DNA of 64,000 nt from Streptomyces sp. ISL-10 (GTDB taxonomy: Bacteria; Actinomycetota; Actinomycetes; Streptomycetales; Streptomycetaceae). The notes beneath the pieces are model-generated. The model saw only the letters and a program-made list of their open reading frames with translations. It was not told where the DNA came from and did not search any database. Location of the stretch: positions 18,577-82,576 of the forward strand of contig NZ_JAGGOJ010000012.1 of NCBI RefSeq assembly GCF_018614575.1, read 5' to 3'. The translations under genes were made by a program, and so were the position numbers. Below are positions 24,924 to 34,050 of this stretch, in pieces; position 1 is the stretch's first letter; each line of letters begins with the position of its first letter.

Positions 24924-26225
24924 TCACCCCAGGAGGACCGCGTCGACCTCGGCGCCGGGCTCCACGGAGGTGGCGGTCTCGGGGACGACGATCAGACAGT
25001 CCGCGTGCGCGAGGGCCGCGATCAGATGGGAGCCCGAGCCCCCGACCGGGGTGGCGCTGCCCGACTCGGCGTCGTACGTCCCCCTCAGGAACTGGCGCTT
25101 GCCGGCCGGGGACGCCAGCGCCTTGTCCGCCTTGAGCGCGGCGCGGACCGTCGGCCGGTGGACGTCCGGGAGGCCCATCAGCGTGCGGATCGCGGGCCGG
25201 ACGAACAGCTCGAAGGACACATAGCTGGAGACCGGATTACCCGGCAGGGCCAGCAGGGGGGTGTGCTCCCGGCCGATGGAGCCGAAGCCCTGCGGCTTTC
25301 CCGGCTGCATGGCGAGCTTGCGGAAGTCGATCCCGCTGCCGGGCACGTCCTCGTCCCCGACCGAGGCGAGCGCCTCCTTGACCACGTCGTACGCGCCGAC
25401 GCTCACTCCGCCCGTGGTCACCAGGAGGTCGGCGCGGATCAGCTGGTCCTCGATGGTCGCGCGCAGCGTCTCGGCGTCGTCGGTGACCGCCCCGACCCGG
25501 TAGGAGATGGCACCGGCGTCGCGTGCGGCGGCCGCCAGCGCGAAGCTGTTGGAGTCGTAGATCTGCCCCTCCGCCAACCTCTCGCCGGGCTGGACAAGTT
25601 CACTGCCGGTCGACAGGACGACCACACGCGGGCGGGGACGGACCCGCACGGTGCCGCGGCCGATCGCGGCGAGCAGACCGATCTGCGGGGGACCGAGCAC
25701 CGTGCCCGCGGCGAGCGCGAGATCACCCGCCTGCACATCGCTGCCGCGGGAGCGCACATGGGCTCCCTCCTCGGCCGGACGGTGCACCCGGACCTCGCCG
25801 CTCGCGCCCTCGGGGGCCTCACCGGCCGGACGCATGGCTGTGGCGGCCCCGCCGCCGGTGCCGCCGTCGGTCCACTCGACCGGGACGACGGCCTGGGCGC
25901 CGGGCGGCAGCGGCGCGCCGGTCATGATGCGCGCGGCCTGGCCGGGGCCGATGGTGGGCAGCCCGCCGCTGCCGGCCGCCACGTCGCCGATGACGGTGAG
26001 CACGGCCGGGAACTCCTCGCTCGCGCCCGCCACATCGGCGACCCGGACGGCGTACCCGTCCATGGAGCTGTTGTCGAAGGGGGGCAGCGCGATCGGAACG
26101 GTGACGTCCTCGACCAGGACACACCCCTGTGCGTCCGGCAGCTGGAGCTCGATCGGGTCGAGCGGCCGGATCGCGGCGAGGATGTCCTCCAGGTGGTCGT
26201 CAACCGACCAGATCGTGCTGCTCAC
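24924..26225 (-). CDS. glp: Gephyrin-like protein Glp (MoeA family)
   Basis: A 433-residue MoeA-fold protein with VPPFDNSSMDGYAV-type N-terminal signature (here LPPFDNSSMDGYAV), TTGGVSVGAYD (about residue 280) and GNPVSSYVSFE (about 325). MoeA enzymes insert molybdate into molybdopterin. In actinobacteria the copy linked to sepX (Glp) binds FtsZ and its membrane receptor SepX/GlpR and acts in cell division. The location in the sepX-rimJ-moaB-moaC cluster supports the Glp role, though enzymatic MoeA activity is also possible since the motifs are intact. It starts 4 nt after the galU stop. Confidence 0.9.
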   Translation of the reverse strand: MSSTIWSVDDHLEDILAAIRPLDPIELQLPDAQGCVLVEDVTVPIALPPFDNSSMDGYAVRVADVAGASEEFPAVLTVIGDVAAGSGGLPTIGPGQAARIMTGAPLPPGAQAVVPVEWTDGGTGGGAATAMRPAGEAPEGASGEVRVHRPAEEGAHVRSRGSDVQAGDLALAAGTVLGPPQIGLLAAIGRGTVRVRPRPRVVVLSTGSELVQPGERLAEGQIYDSNSFALAAAARDAGAISYRVGAVTDDAETLRATIEDQLIRADLLVTTGGVSVGAYDVVKEALASVGDEDVPGSGIDFRKLAMQPGKPQGFGSIGREHTPLLALPGNPVSSYVSFELFVRPAIRTLMGLPDVHRPTVRAALKADKALASPAGKRQFLRGTYDAESGSATPVGGSGSHLIAALAHADCLIVVPETATSVEPGAEVDAVLLG

Positions 26226-26229
26226 GGTC

Positions 26230-27153
26230 CTACATCTCCTCGTTCACAAAGCTGCGAAGCCAGTCCCGGAACTCCGGGCCCAGGTCCTCACGTTCGCATG
26301 CGAGTCTGACAATGGCACGCAGATAGTCACCCCGGTCACCGGTGTCGTAGCGGCGGCCCTTGAAGACCACACCGTGCACGGGGCCGCCGGAGCGCTCCGC
26401 CTCGTCCTCCGACTGCTCGGCCTCGGCCAGCTTCTGGATGGCGTCGGTGAGCTGGATCTCGCCGCCGCGGCCCGGCTCGGTCTTGCGGAGTATCCCGAAG
26501 ATCGCGGGATCGAGGACGTAACGGCCGATGACCGCGAGATTGCTCGGGGCCTCGGCGGCGTCCGGCTTCTCGACGAGGTCCGTGATCTTCACGACGTCGC
26601 TGTCGCCGGTGGGCTTCACGGCGGCGCAGCCGTACATGTGGATCTGGGCCGGGTCGACCTCCATCAGCGCGACGACCGTGCCGCCCTCGCGCTCCTGGAT
26701 CTCGATCATGCGCGCGAGCAGCGGGTCGCGCGGGTCGATCAGGTCGTCGCCGAGGAGGACGGCGAACGGCTGGTCCCCGACGTGCGGCTCGGCGCACAGC
26801 ACGGCGTGGCCGAGGCCGCGCGGGTCGCCCTGGCGCACGTAGTGCATGGTGGCGAGGTCGCTCGACTCCTGGACCCTCGCGAGCCGGCCGGCGTCGCCCT
26901 TGCGGGAGAGCGCCTCCTCCAGCTCATAGTTACGGTCGAAGTGGTCCTCGAGGGGGCGCTTGTTGCGACCCGTGATCATCAGGACGTCGGAGAGACCGGC
27001 CGAGACCGCCTCCTCGACGACGTACTGGATCGCGGGCTTGTCGACCACAGGCAGCATCTCTTTGGGAGTGGCTTTCGTGGCAGGCAGGAACCGGGTGCCA
27101 AGGCCTGCGGCAGGGATGACAGCCTTGCTGATCCTGAAGTGCGACTGAGTCAT
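26230..27153 (-). CDS. galU: UTP-glucose-1-phosphate uridylyltransferase
   Basis: A 307-residue GalU that makes UDP-glucose for polysaccharide and envelope glycans. The nucleotide-binding motif VIPAAGLGTRFLPATKATPK starts at residue 12, followed by DKPAIQYVVEEA, LLGDDLID and LVEKPDAAEAPSNLAVIGRY. ATG 27153 was chosen because conserved GalU sequences start here; an ATG 12 nt upstream is possible. It leads the galU-glp-moaC-moaB-rimJ run, with divergent transcription from the cyclo-ligase gene across 95 bp. Confidence 0.95.
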   Translation of the reverse strand: MTQSHFRISKAVIPAAGLGTRFLPATKATPKEMLPVVDKPAIQYVVEEAVSAGLSDVLMITGRNKRPLEDHFDRNYELEEALSRKGDAGRLARVQESSDLATMHYVRQGDPRGLGHAVLCAEPHVGDQPFAVLLGDDLIDPRDPLLARMIEIQEREGGTVVALMEVDPAQIHMYGCAAVKPTGDSDVVKITDLVEKPDAAEAPSNLAVIGRYVLDPAIFGILRKTEPGRGGEIQLTDAIQKLAEAEQSEDEAERSGGPVHGVVFKGRRYDTGDRGDYLRAIVRLACEREDLGPEFRDWLRSFVNEEM

Positions 27154-27248
27154 GCGGAGCACCATATCCGCTGAATATGGGCCGGAAGATGATGCTCCGG
27201 TTAACTTCATCCTCATAGAGACGCATACGAGAGGTTTACAGGCGACCA

Positions 27249-27866
27249 ATGGGCAAGGAAATGTCCGGAAAGATTGCTCTTCGCGCGGAACTTCTCGGTG
27301 CGCGGCGGCTGCTGTCCCCTGACGACGTGAGCGACGCGGCAACGGTTCTCGCCCGGCACGCGCTGCTGCTGCCGGAGCTGGCCGAGGCCGGTACCGTCGC
27401 CGCGTACGTCTCCGTCGGGCGCGAACCGGGCACCCACGCGCTGCTCGACGCACTGCATGCGCGGGGCACACGGGTCCTGCTGCCGGTCCTCCTTCCGGAC
27501 AACGACCTCGACTGGGGCCTCTACCGCGGCGCCGGCCACCTGGCACCCGCCGGCCGCGGCCTGCTGGAGCCGGACGGCGAGCGGCTCGGCCCCGAGGCAG
27601 TCGTCGACGCGGACGCCGTCCTGCTGCCCGGCCTCGCCGTCGACGACCTCGGGATGCGGCTGGGCCGCGGCGGCGGCTCGTACGACCGCGTCCTCGCCCG
27701 GCTCGCCGCGGCGCAGGCCGACCCCGCCCTCGTCGTGCTCCTCTACGCGAACGAGGTGGTCGCGCGGGTCCCGGTGGAACCGCACGACCACCCCGTCCAC
27801 GCCGTGGTCACGCCTCAAGGAGTGCGCCGCTTCACTGGGCCGAGCCGCCCGGCGGGACGAGCGTGA
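27249..27866 (+). CDS. 5-formyltetrahydrofolate cyclo-ligase
   Basis: A 205-residue enzyme that recycles 5-formyl-THF to 5,10-methenyl-THF using ATP. The family's C-terminal signature LGRGGGSYDRVLARL is at about residue 138, and LLPGLAVD precedes it. The ATG at 27249 lacks a strong ribosome site; an ATG 12 nt later has AAGGAA directly against it. It is divergent from galU. Its last 35 bp overlap the 3' end of the converging penicillin-acylase gene. Confidence 0.93.
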   Translation: MGKEMSGKIALRAELLGARRLLSPDDVSDAATVLARHALLLPELAEAGTVAAYVSVGREPGTHALLDALHARGTRVLLPVLLPDNDLDWGLYRGAGHLAPAGRGLLEPDGERLGPEAVVDADAVLLPGLAVDDLGMRLGRGGGSYDRVLARLAAAQADPALVVLLYANEVVARVPVEPHDHPVHAVVTPQGVRRFTGPSRPAGRA

Positions 27867-30651
27867 GCCTGTCCACGGTCGCGGCGTCCACCGCCTGGGC
27901 GCCGTAGGCCCAGTCGAGCAGCTCGCCCTCTGCCCACTTGTCGGTCTGGTCGGTGTAGTGCGCGCTGTACGCGTGACCCGACGCCCCGGTCAGATTGATC
28001 CACCGGGACTTGTCCCACTCGCCGACGGTGACGACCATCCGCATCGACGGCACCCACACGACGCCGTAGCCTCCCGCCGCATTCCAGCCGGTGGCGTTGA
28101 CCGCGGCCTCGCCGCCGCCCAGGTTCCACGGACCCCGGTTGAGCACGAACTGCAGGAAGCCCGGGCCCTCGGTGCCAAGCGTCTGGTTCTTCAGCGTCAG
28201 CTGGTGCAGGCGGCCCCAGCTCCAGGTGGAGGCATCCTTGCCGAGCTCCGCGGTCAGCTCCCAGCGGGCGTCCTCCATGGCGCGGTCGAGGAGCTCGTCA
28301 CGGGTGTCGGTCGCCTTGTCCGTACGCGTCTTCGGCGTGCGCCACCACTCGCTGTCCTCGTCCTTGAGCAGCCGGCGCACCACCTCGTACCAGCGGTCGC
28401 CTCCGTCGGGCTGCGCGAGGTCGCTGTCCCGCTGGCCGCATTCGCGCACCCGCTCCGTCAGGTCGTCGTCCGGCGCGGTGCTGTCGGCGGGCAGCACGTT
28501 CAGGCATTCGCCCTCGACCCTCAGCTCCTTGGGGAGCTTGTTGCCGAACGCCAGCTTGAGCACATTGCGCCACACGGCATTGAAGTACGCGGCGGCACCG
28601 GAGTCCGGCTCCTGGGTGTAGTCCCAGCCCTCCAGCAGCTTCTGCGCCTCGCGGACATAAGGGTCGGAGACGTCGATCTTCAGCAGATAGGGGGTCAACA
28701 GCTTGGCTATCTCGCTGCTGTTGTCCATCTGCATGGTGCGCATGTCTTCGGTGGAGATCTTGCCGCCGCCCCGGATCTTGGACGCGATGAGGTCGTTTAT
28801 CCGCTGGCTGCGGGCGCCGTAGCCGTAGTCCTCGGTGATCAGATACGGGTATTTCTTCGCGTCGACGACCGCCTGGTTCGCGGTGACGATGTAGCCGCGG
28901 TCCGGGTTGTAGTCGTAGGGCAGCTCCTCGAAGGAGATGTAGCCGTCCCACTTGTACCTCGGGTCCCAGCCGGGCGCGGGCGTCGTGCCGTCGCCCTCGC
29001 CCCGAAGCGGGATCTTGCCCGGGGCCTGGTAGCCGATGTTGCCCTTGGCGTCGGCGTAGACGAGGTTCTGGGAGGGCACCTCGAAGTCGCGGGCGGCGCG
29101 GCGGAAGGAGGTGAAGTCCTTGGCCCGGTCGAGCGCGAAGACGGCGTCCATCGACTTGCCGGGCTGCAGTGCCGTCCACTGCAGGGACACCGCGTAGCCG
29201 GTGCCGCGGTCGGGTGCTGCGTTGGACACGGGGGCCCGCTCACCGACCTTCTCCAGCTCGTCGCTGCGGTCGGAGACCAGCGGGCCGTGCTCGGTGGAGC
29301 GGACCGTGATCGTCTTGTCGGAGCCGCCGGCGACCTTGATGACCTCCGTGCGGTGGGCCAGCTTCTCCTGCCGGCTGCCGACGAGGTAGTTGTCGCCGCT
29401 GAGCTTCTCCAGGTAGAGGTCGGTCACGTCGGCGCCGAGGTTGGTGAAGCCCCAGGCGATGTCCTGGTTGTGGCCGATGATGACGCCGGGCATACCGGAG
29501 AAGGTGTAACCCGCGACGTCGAACGAACAGCGGTCGGACACCGTGCGGCAGTGCAGACCCATCTGGTACCAGAGGGACGGCAGCTGGGGCGCGAGGTGCG
29601 GGTCGTTGGCCAGCAGGGGCTTGCCGGTCGTCGTGTATGTGCCGGAGACGACCCAGGAGTTGGAGCCGATGCCGTTGCCGTTGGGGCCGAGCAGCTCCGG
29701 AATGGCGTCGAGCGTGTCGGAGAGCGCACCCAACTGGGAGTTCAGGCCGGCGCCCGCTTCGGACGCGCTGCCCGAGCCGCCGCCCGGTGCGCCGCTGTCG
29801 GCGGAGCCGTTGCCCGTCGCGCCGTCGCTCGCCGCGTCGTCACCCGTCGATCCGCTGCCCGTCGAGCCGGAGGGCTTGGCAGCCGGGTCGTACGCGCCGG
29901 TGGCCGGGTCGATCCCGCCCCCCTGCACGATCGGCTTGTTGCGGTCATAGGGATACGACGGGTAGAGGTCGCGGATCTGCTTCTCGCTGAGCCTGCTGGT
30001 GAGCAGCGAGCGGTCGATCTCTTCCTGCATGTTGCCGCGCAGGTCCCAGGCCATCGCCTTCAGCCAGGCCACGGAGTCGACCGGGGTCCACGGCTCGGGC
30101 TTGTAGTCGTTGGTGAAGGCCAGGGCCGCGTATTCGACCGACAGTTCCTCGGCCGAGCGGTCCTTGAGGTAGGCGTTGACGCCGTCCGCGTACGCCCGCA
30201 GATACTTCTTCGTCTCGGCCGAGAGCTTGGTGTCGTACTCCTGCTGTGCCACTCGGCGCCAGCCGAGCGTGCGCAGGAAGGCGTCCGTCTCGACCTGGCC
30301 CGATCCGAACATTTCGGAGAGCCGCCCCGCGGTCATGTGCCGGCGGACGTCCATCTCCCAGAAGCGGTCCTGCGCCTGGACGAAGCCCTGGGCACGGAAG
30401 AGGTCTTCGTCGCTGTCCGCATAGATCTGCGGAATGCCGTAGTCGTCGCGCTTGACCTCCACCCGGCCGCCGAGACCTTGGAGTTCGATCGTGCCATTGG
30501 TGGTCGGGAACGAGGCGCGAACCGTGCTGATGCTCCAGTAGGCCCCGTAACCGACACCTGCGACAAGCGCCAGCACCAGGACGAGCACGAGCAGTCGGGC
30601 GCGTCGCCCCTTCTTCTTCTTGGGGGAAGAGGCGGTTGTGTTGGCGGGCAT
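27832..30651 (-). CDS. Penicillin acylase family protein (S45 Ntn-hydrolase)
   Basis: A 939-residue membrane-anchored or secreted acylase. A Lys-rich start is followed by one strong membrane helix (RLLVLVLVLALVAGVGYGAYW). An alpha-chain-like region follows, then a Gly/Ser/Asp-rich linker (about 255-310). The autoprocessing site GIGSNSWVVSG gives the beta chain an N-terminal Ser nucleophile. Downstream motifs such as NDPHL and FTNLGADVTDLY are typical. These enzymes cleave amide bonds of acylated amines or lactones, and quorum-signal quenching is a common role. ATG 30651 has GAAGGA at suitable spacing; the earlier in-frame start is less supported. Confidence 0.92.
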   Translation of the reverse strand: MPANTTASSPKKKKGRRARLLVLVLVLALVAGVGYGAYWSISTVRASFPTTNGTIELQGLGGRVEVKRDDYGIPQIYADSDEDLFRAQGFVQAQDRFWEMDVRRHMTAGRLSEMFGSGQVETDAFLRTLGWRRVAQQEYDTKLSAETKKYLRAYADGVNAYLKDRSAEELSVEYAALAFTNDYKPEPWTPVDSVAWLKAMAWDLRGNMQEEIDRSLLTSRLSEKQIRDLYPSYPYDRNKPIVQGGGIDPATGAYDPAAKPSGSTGSGSTGDDAASDGATGNGSADSGAPGGGSGSASEAGAGLNSQLGALSDTLDAIPELLGPNGNGIGSNSWVVSGTYTTTGKPLLANDPHLAPQLPSLWYQMGLHCRTVSDRCSFDVAGYTFSGMPGVIIGHNQDIAWGFTNLGADVTDLYLEKLSGDNYLVGSRQEKLAHRTEVIKVAGGSDKTITVRSTEHGPLVSDRSDELEKVGERAPVSNAAPDRGTGYAVSLQWTALQPGKSMDAVFALDRAKDFTSFRRAARDFEVPSQNLVYADAKGNIGYQAPGKIPLRGEGDGTTPAPGWDPRYKWDGYISFEELPYDYNPDRGYIVTANQAVVDAKKYPYLITEDYGYGARSQRINDLIASKIRGGGKISTEDMRTMQMDNSSEIAKLLTPYLLKIDVSDPYVREAQKLLEGWDYTQEPDSGAAAYFNAVWRNVLKLAFGNKLPKELRVEGECLNVLPADSTAPDDDLTERVRECGQRDSDLAQPDGGDRWYEVVRRLLKDEDSEWWRTPKTRTDKATDTRDELLDRAMEDARWELTAELGKDASTWSWGRLHQLTLKNQTLGTEGPGFLQFVLNRGPWNLGGGEAAVNATGWNAAGGYGVVWVPSMRMVVTVGEWDKSRWINLTGASGHAYSAHYTDQTDKWAEGELLDWAYGAQAVDAATVDRLTLVPPGGSAQ

Positions 30652-30869
30652 CGCTGTCCTTCGAGGGGCAGGGTGGTCCTGGGAATGCTGAGGCAACTCT
30701 AGGCGCAGCGCCCGACCGGCCCTGACGCGGTATCCACAAGGCCGCTCCCGCAGACAGACAAACGGATCATCTGACCGTCAAGGAAACGTTAAAGATTAGG
30801 TAAGGTAACAAAGTGCCGCAGCCGGTTACGACATCTCCGGCATGAGGGCGCGAGGGGAAGGATCGGCCA

Positions 30870-32375
30870 CTGACTGTCCACCAGCTCAACGAACTCCTGC
30901 TCATCTGCTCGCTCGTCCTGCTCGTCGCCGTCGCGGCGGTGCGCATCTCGTCCCGCAGTGGGCTGCCCAGCCTGTTGCTGTATCTCGGTATCGGGATCGC
31001 GATGGGCCAGGACGGCCTGCTCGACGTCCATTTCGACGACGCCGAGCTGACGCAGGTGATCGGGTACGGCGCACTCGTGGTGATCCTGGCCGAAGGTGGC
31101 CTCGCCACCAAGTGGAAGGAGATCAAACCGGCGCTGCCGGCGGCCGCTGTGCTGTCGACGGTCGGCGTCGCGGTGAGCGTGGGCATCACGGCAGCGGCGG
31201 CGCACTACCTCGTCGGCCTGGAGTGGCAGCAGGCACTGATCATCGGTGCGGTGGTGTCATCCACCGACGCGGCAGCGGTCTTCTCCGTGCTGCGCAGAGT
31301 GCCGCTGCCGTCCCGGGTGACCGGCGCGCTCGAGGCCGAATCCGGTTTCAACGACGCCCCGGTCGTCATTCTGGTCGTGGCCTTCTCCTCGGCGGGCCCG
31401 ATCGACGAGTGGTACCTCCTGGTCGGAAGGATCGCGCTCGAACTCGCGATCGGCGCTCTCGTCGGACTTGCCACGGGCTGGCTCGGAGCATTCGGATTGA
31501 GGCGCGTCGCGCTGCCCGCGTCCGGTCTGTACCCCATCGCCGTCATGGCCATCGCCGTGGTCGCCTACGCGGCCGGCGCCATGGCGCACGGAAGCGGCTT
31601 CCTCGCCGTCTATCTCGCCTCCATGGTCCTCGGCAACTCCAAGCTGCCGCACGCGCCCGCGAACCGCGGCTTCGCCGAGGGCCTCGGCTGGATCGCGCAG
31701 ATCGGCATGTTCGTCCTGCTCGGCCTGCTGGTGACGCCGCACGAGCTGCTGAGGGACTTCTGGCCGGCGGTCGTGGTGGGCCTGATGCTCACCGTGCTGG
31801 CTCGACCGGTGGGCGTCCTCGTCAGCCTCATGCCGTTCCGCATTCCGTGGCAGGAGCAGGTGCTGATGTCCTGGGCCGGTCTGCGCGGCGCCGTCCCCAT
31901 CATTTTCGCCACGATCCCGATGGTCTCCGGCGTCGAGGGCAACGACCGGATCTTCAACATCGTCTTTGTCCTGGTCGTCGTCTACACCCTGGTCCAGGGC
32001 CCGACGCTGCCCTGGCTCGCGAGGGCCCTGCACCTCGGCGACTCCTCCGAGGCGGCCGACCTTGGCGTCGAATCCGCTCCGCTGGAGCGGCTGCGCGGCC
32101 ATCTGCTGTCGGTCGCCATCCCGGACGGCTCGAAGATGCACGGCGTGGAGGTCGCGGAGCTCCGGCTGCCCTCCGGCTCGGCGGTCACTCTCGTCGTACG
32201 CGACGGCACGAGTTTCGTGCCGCTCCCGACGACGGTGCTGCGGCACGGCGACGAGCTGCTGGTCGTGGCCACCGACCCGGTCAGGGACGCCGCCGAGCGG
32301 CGGCTCAGAGCGGTCGGCCAGGGCGGAAAGCTGGCCGACTGGCTGGGCACCGGGGGGCGGTCCGGCCGCTCGTAG
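30870..32375 (+). CDS. K+/H+ antiporter (CPA1 type) with C-terminal RCK_C domain
   Basis: A 501-residue antiporter with about 12 membrane helices (residues 8-395). A cytoplasmic TrkA-C/RCK_C domain (about 405-480: LLSVAIPDGSKMHGVEVAELRLP and GDELLVVATDPV) probably senses a nucleotide or ion. The transport-site region shows GAVVSSTDAAAV. The conserved N terminus TVHQLNELLLICS begins right after a CTG at 30870, with GGGGAAGG about 9 nt upstream, so a rare CTG start is proposed. The next in-frame start (GTG 30939) would remove most of the first helix. Confidence 0.88.
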   Translation: MTVHQLNELLLICSLVLLVAVAAVRISSRSGLPSLLLYLGIGIAMGQDGLLDVHFDDAELTQVIGYGALVVILAEGGLATKWKEIKPALPAAAVLSTVGVAVSVGITAAAAHYLVGLEWQQALIIGAVVSSTDAAAVFSVLRRVPLPSRVTGALEAESGFNDAPVVILVVAFSSAGPIDEWYLLVGRIALELAIGALVGLATGWLGAFGLRRVALPASGLYPIAVMAIAVVAYAAGAMAHGSGFLAVYLASMVLGNSKLPHAPANRGFAEGLGWIAQIGMFVLLGLLVTPHELLRDFWPAVVVGLMLTVLARPVGVLVSLMPFRIPWQEQVLMSWAGLRGAVPIIFATIPMVSGVEGNDRIFNIVFVLVVVYTLVQGPTLPWLARALHLGDSSEAADLGVESAPLERLRGHLLSVAIPDGSKMHGVEVAELRLPSGSAVTLVVRDGTSFVPLPTTVLRHGDELLVVATDPVRDAAERRLRAVGQGGKLADWLGTGGRSGRS

Positions 32376-32391
32376 TCCGTCGGCCGCGCAC

Positions 32392-32479
32392 CATCCGCGC
32401 CGGAACTGGATGCGATCCGCGTCGGGAACGGGAGCCATCCGCGCGGGGAACCGACGCCATCTGCGCCGACAGGCTGTCC
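32392..32479. repeat. Four 22-bp tandem repeats in a 346-bp gap
   Basis: Four imperfect units start at 32392, 32414, 32436 and 32458, each beginning (C/G)ATC(C/T)GCG(C/T) and mostly carrying a GGAA or GGGAA core. They follow the antiporter stop by 17 bp. The rest of the gap, 32480-32721, holds a small CTCTGC/GCAGAG hairpin near 32566 and the start region of the MFS gene. I see no other gene there. Confidence 0.8.
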
Positions 32480-32721
32480 AAACACAGGAACGGAGCGGTG
32501 ATCTACGTCATTTCCCAGGCAGAAACCGCCGGAATCCCTGTACCATGAAGGCACACTGATCGACCAACTCTGCCTGACGCAGAGCTGGCGCGACCGTATG
32601 GCGGCCGCGGTGTCCCTTCGTGTGGACCCCGGTATCTACCGCAGTTCCGCGCAAGAGGACAGCTCTCGGCGACTCCCGACACCCAGGGGAGCGCTACCAG
32701 GCGGCAGAAAGGCAAGGGGCC

Positions 32722-33993
32722 GTGGCGTCCACGGTCGCTTCTGACACGCGTCCTGGTTACGGCCAGCTGCTCCGTACCCCTGGAGCCTGGACATTCCTGC
32801 TCCCAGGATTCGCTGCCCGCCAGCCGTTCGCGATGCTCACGATCGGCATCGTGCTGCTGATCCAGCACACCACTGGTTCCTATGGCAGCGCCGGTGCGGT
32901 CGCCGCCGTCACCGGTGTCTCCATGGCGCTGTTCGCACCGCAGAGCGGCAAGCTCGCGGACCGCTTCGGCCAGCGCGCGGTGCTGGTGCCCGGCGTCCTG
33001 GTGCACACCGTCTCGGTCGCCTCGCTCACCGCGCTGGCCCTCTCGGGCGCTCCGCTGTGGGTCCTGTTCGCCGCCGCGGTGCCGACCGGTGCGTCGGTGC
33101 CGCAGATCGGGCCGATGGTGCGGGCCCGCTGGGCCGCCAAGCTCCAGGGCTCGCCTTTGATGCAGACCGCCGCGGCCTTCGAGTCGGTGACGGACGAGTT
33201 CACGTTCGTCGTCGGCCCGGTCCTGGCCACTGCCCTGTGCACGGGCGTGCACCCTGCCGCCGGCCTGATCGCCGAGGCGGCGCTGACGCTGGCGGGCGGC
33301 CTGCTGTTCGCCGCCCAGCGCAGCACCCAGCCCGCCATCGGCCACCAGACCGCCGAGATCCGCGCGGAGCGCACGTCCGCCCTGTCCATACCGGGTGTGC
33401 GGGTGCTGGCCGTCGCCTTCCTGGGCATCGGAGCCGTCTTCGGCGGCATGCAGGTCTCGCTGACCGCGTTCACCGAGGAGATCGGGCAGCCCGGCATGAA
33501 CGGTCTGCTCTACGGACTCTTCGCCGCGGGCAACATGCTCGCAGGCGTCGCCGTCGGGGCCATCGCCTGGAAGACCGGGCCGCGCCGCCGGCTCGTCATC
33601 GGCTACACGGCGCTCACGGTCGCCGCGTCCCTGCTGTGGACGGCACACTCCGTCGCCCTGCTCGGCGCGCTCGGCCTCGTCGTCGGCCTGTTCATCGCCC
33701 CGGCCCTGATCAGCGGCTACACGCTGGTCGAGTCGCTGGTGCCCGCGTCCGCCCGCACCGAGGCCTTCACCTGGCTGACAGGCGCGGTCGCGCTCGGGCA
33801 GGCGGCGGCCGTAACGGTGGCCGGACGGCTTGCGGACGGATACGGCGCGAGCGCCGGATTCGTCGTCCCGCTCGTGGGCACGGCTCTCGCGCTGGCCACG
33901 CTGCTGGCACTGCGTACGCGCCTGACGCCGACCGCGGGCGGACGGGTGGCCGCACGTGGGATCGGTCACCGAGTGCCGGTGACGGTGGACTGA
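32722..33993 (+). CDS. MFS transporter
   Basis: A 423-residue major facilitator with 12 predicted membrane helices. The loop-2 signature appears as GKLADRFGQRAVLV. The two halves are joined by a short hydrophilic loop (EIRAERTSAL). The substrate is not evident; it may be a drug or sugar exporter. GTG 32722 begins just before the conserved GYGQLLRTPGAW segment found at the start of this Streptomyces family. An upstream in-frame ATG (32620) would add 34 unlikely hydrophilic residues. It stands alone between the antiporter and fmdB. Confidence 0.85.
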   Translation: MASTVASDTRPGYGQLLRTPGAWTFLLPGFAARQPFAMLTIGIVLLIQHTTGSYGSAGAVAAVTGVSMALFAPQSGKLADRFGQRAVLVPGVLVHTVSVASLTALALSGAPLWVLFAAAVPTGASVPQIGPMVRARWAAKLQGSPLMQTAAAFESVTDEFTFVVGPVLATALCTGVHPAAGLIAEAALTLAGGLLFAAQRSTQPAIGHQTAEIRAERTSALSIPGVRVLAVAFLGIGAVFGGMQVSLTAFTEEIGQPGMNGLLYGLFAAGNMLAGVAVGAIAWKTGPRRRLVIGYTALTVAASLLWTAHSVALLGALGLVVGLFIAPALISGYTLVESLVPASARTEAFTWLTGAVALGQAAAVTVAGRLADGYGASAGFVVPLVGTALALATLLALRTRLTPTAGGRVAARGIGHRVPVTVD

Positions 33994-34023
33994 TCCAGCG
34001 GAATGCGTCACTATGGATCGTCG

Positions 34024-34050
34024 TTAGCACTCATCGAGTGAGAGTGCCAG
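34024..34050. promoter_or_regulatory. CIRCE-like HrcA operator upstream of the FmdB gene
   Basis: TTAGCACTC at 34024-34032, a 9-nt spacer, and GAGTGCCAG at 34042-34050 match the CIRCE layout (TTAGCACTC-N9-GAGTGCTAA) with 16 of 18 arm positions identical. CIRCE is bound by the heat-shock repressor HrcA. It ends 11 bp before the GTG of the FmdB gene and adjoins its AGGAGG ribosome site, so bound HrcA would block transcription or leader readout. Confidence 0.7.

Noticed and set aside
30796..30814. TTAGGTAAGGTAAC stretch resembling an iron box
   Set aside because: Only the left half fits the TTAGGTTAGGC part of the IdeR/DmdR box; the right half does not match, and the nearby antiporter gives no reason for iron control.
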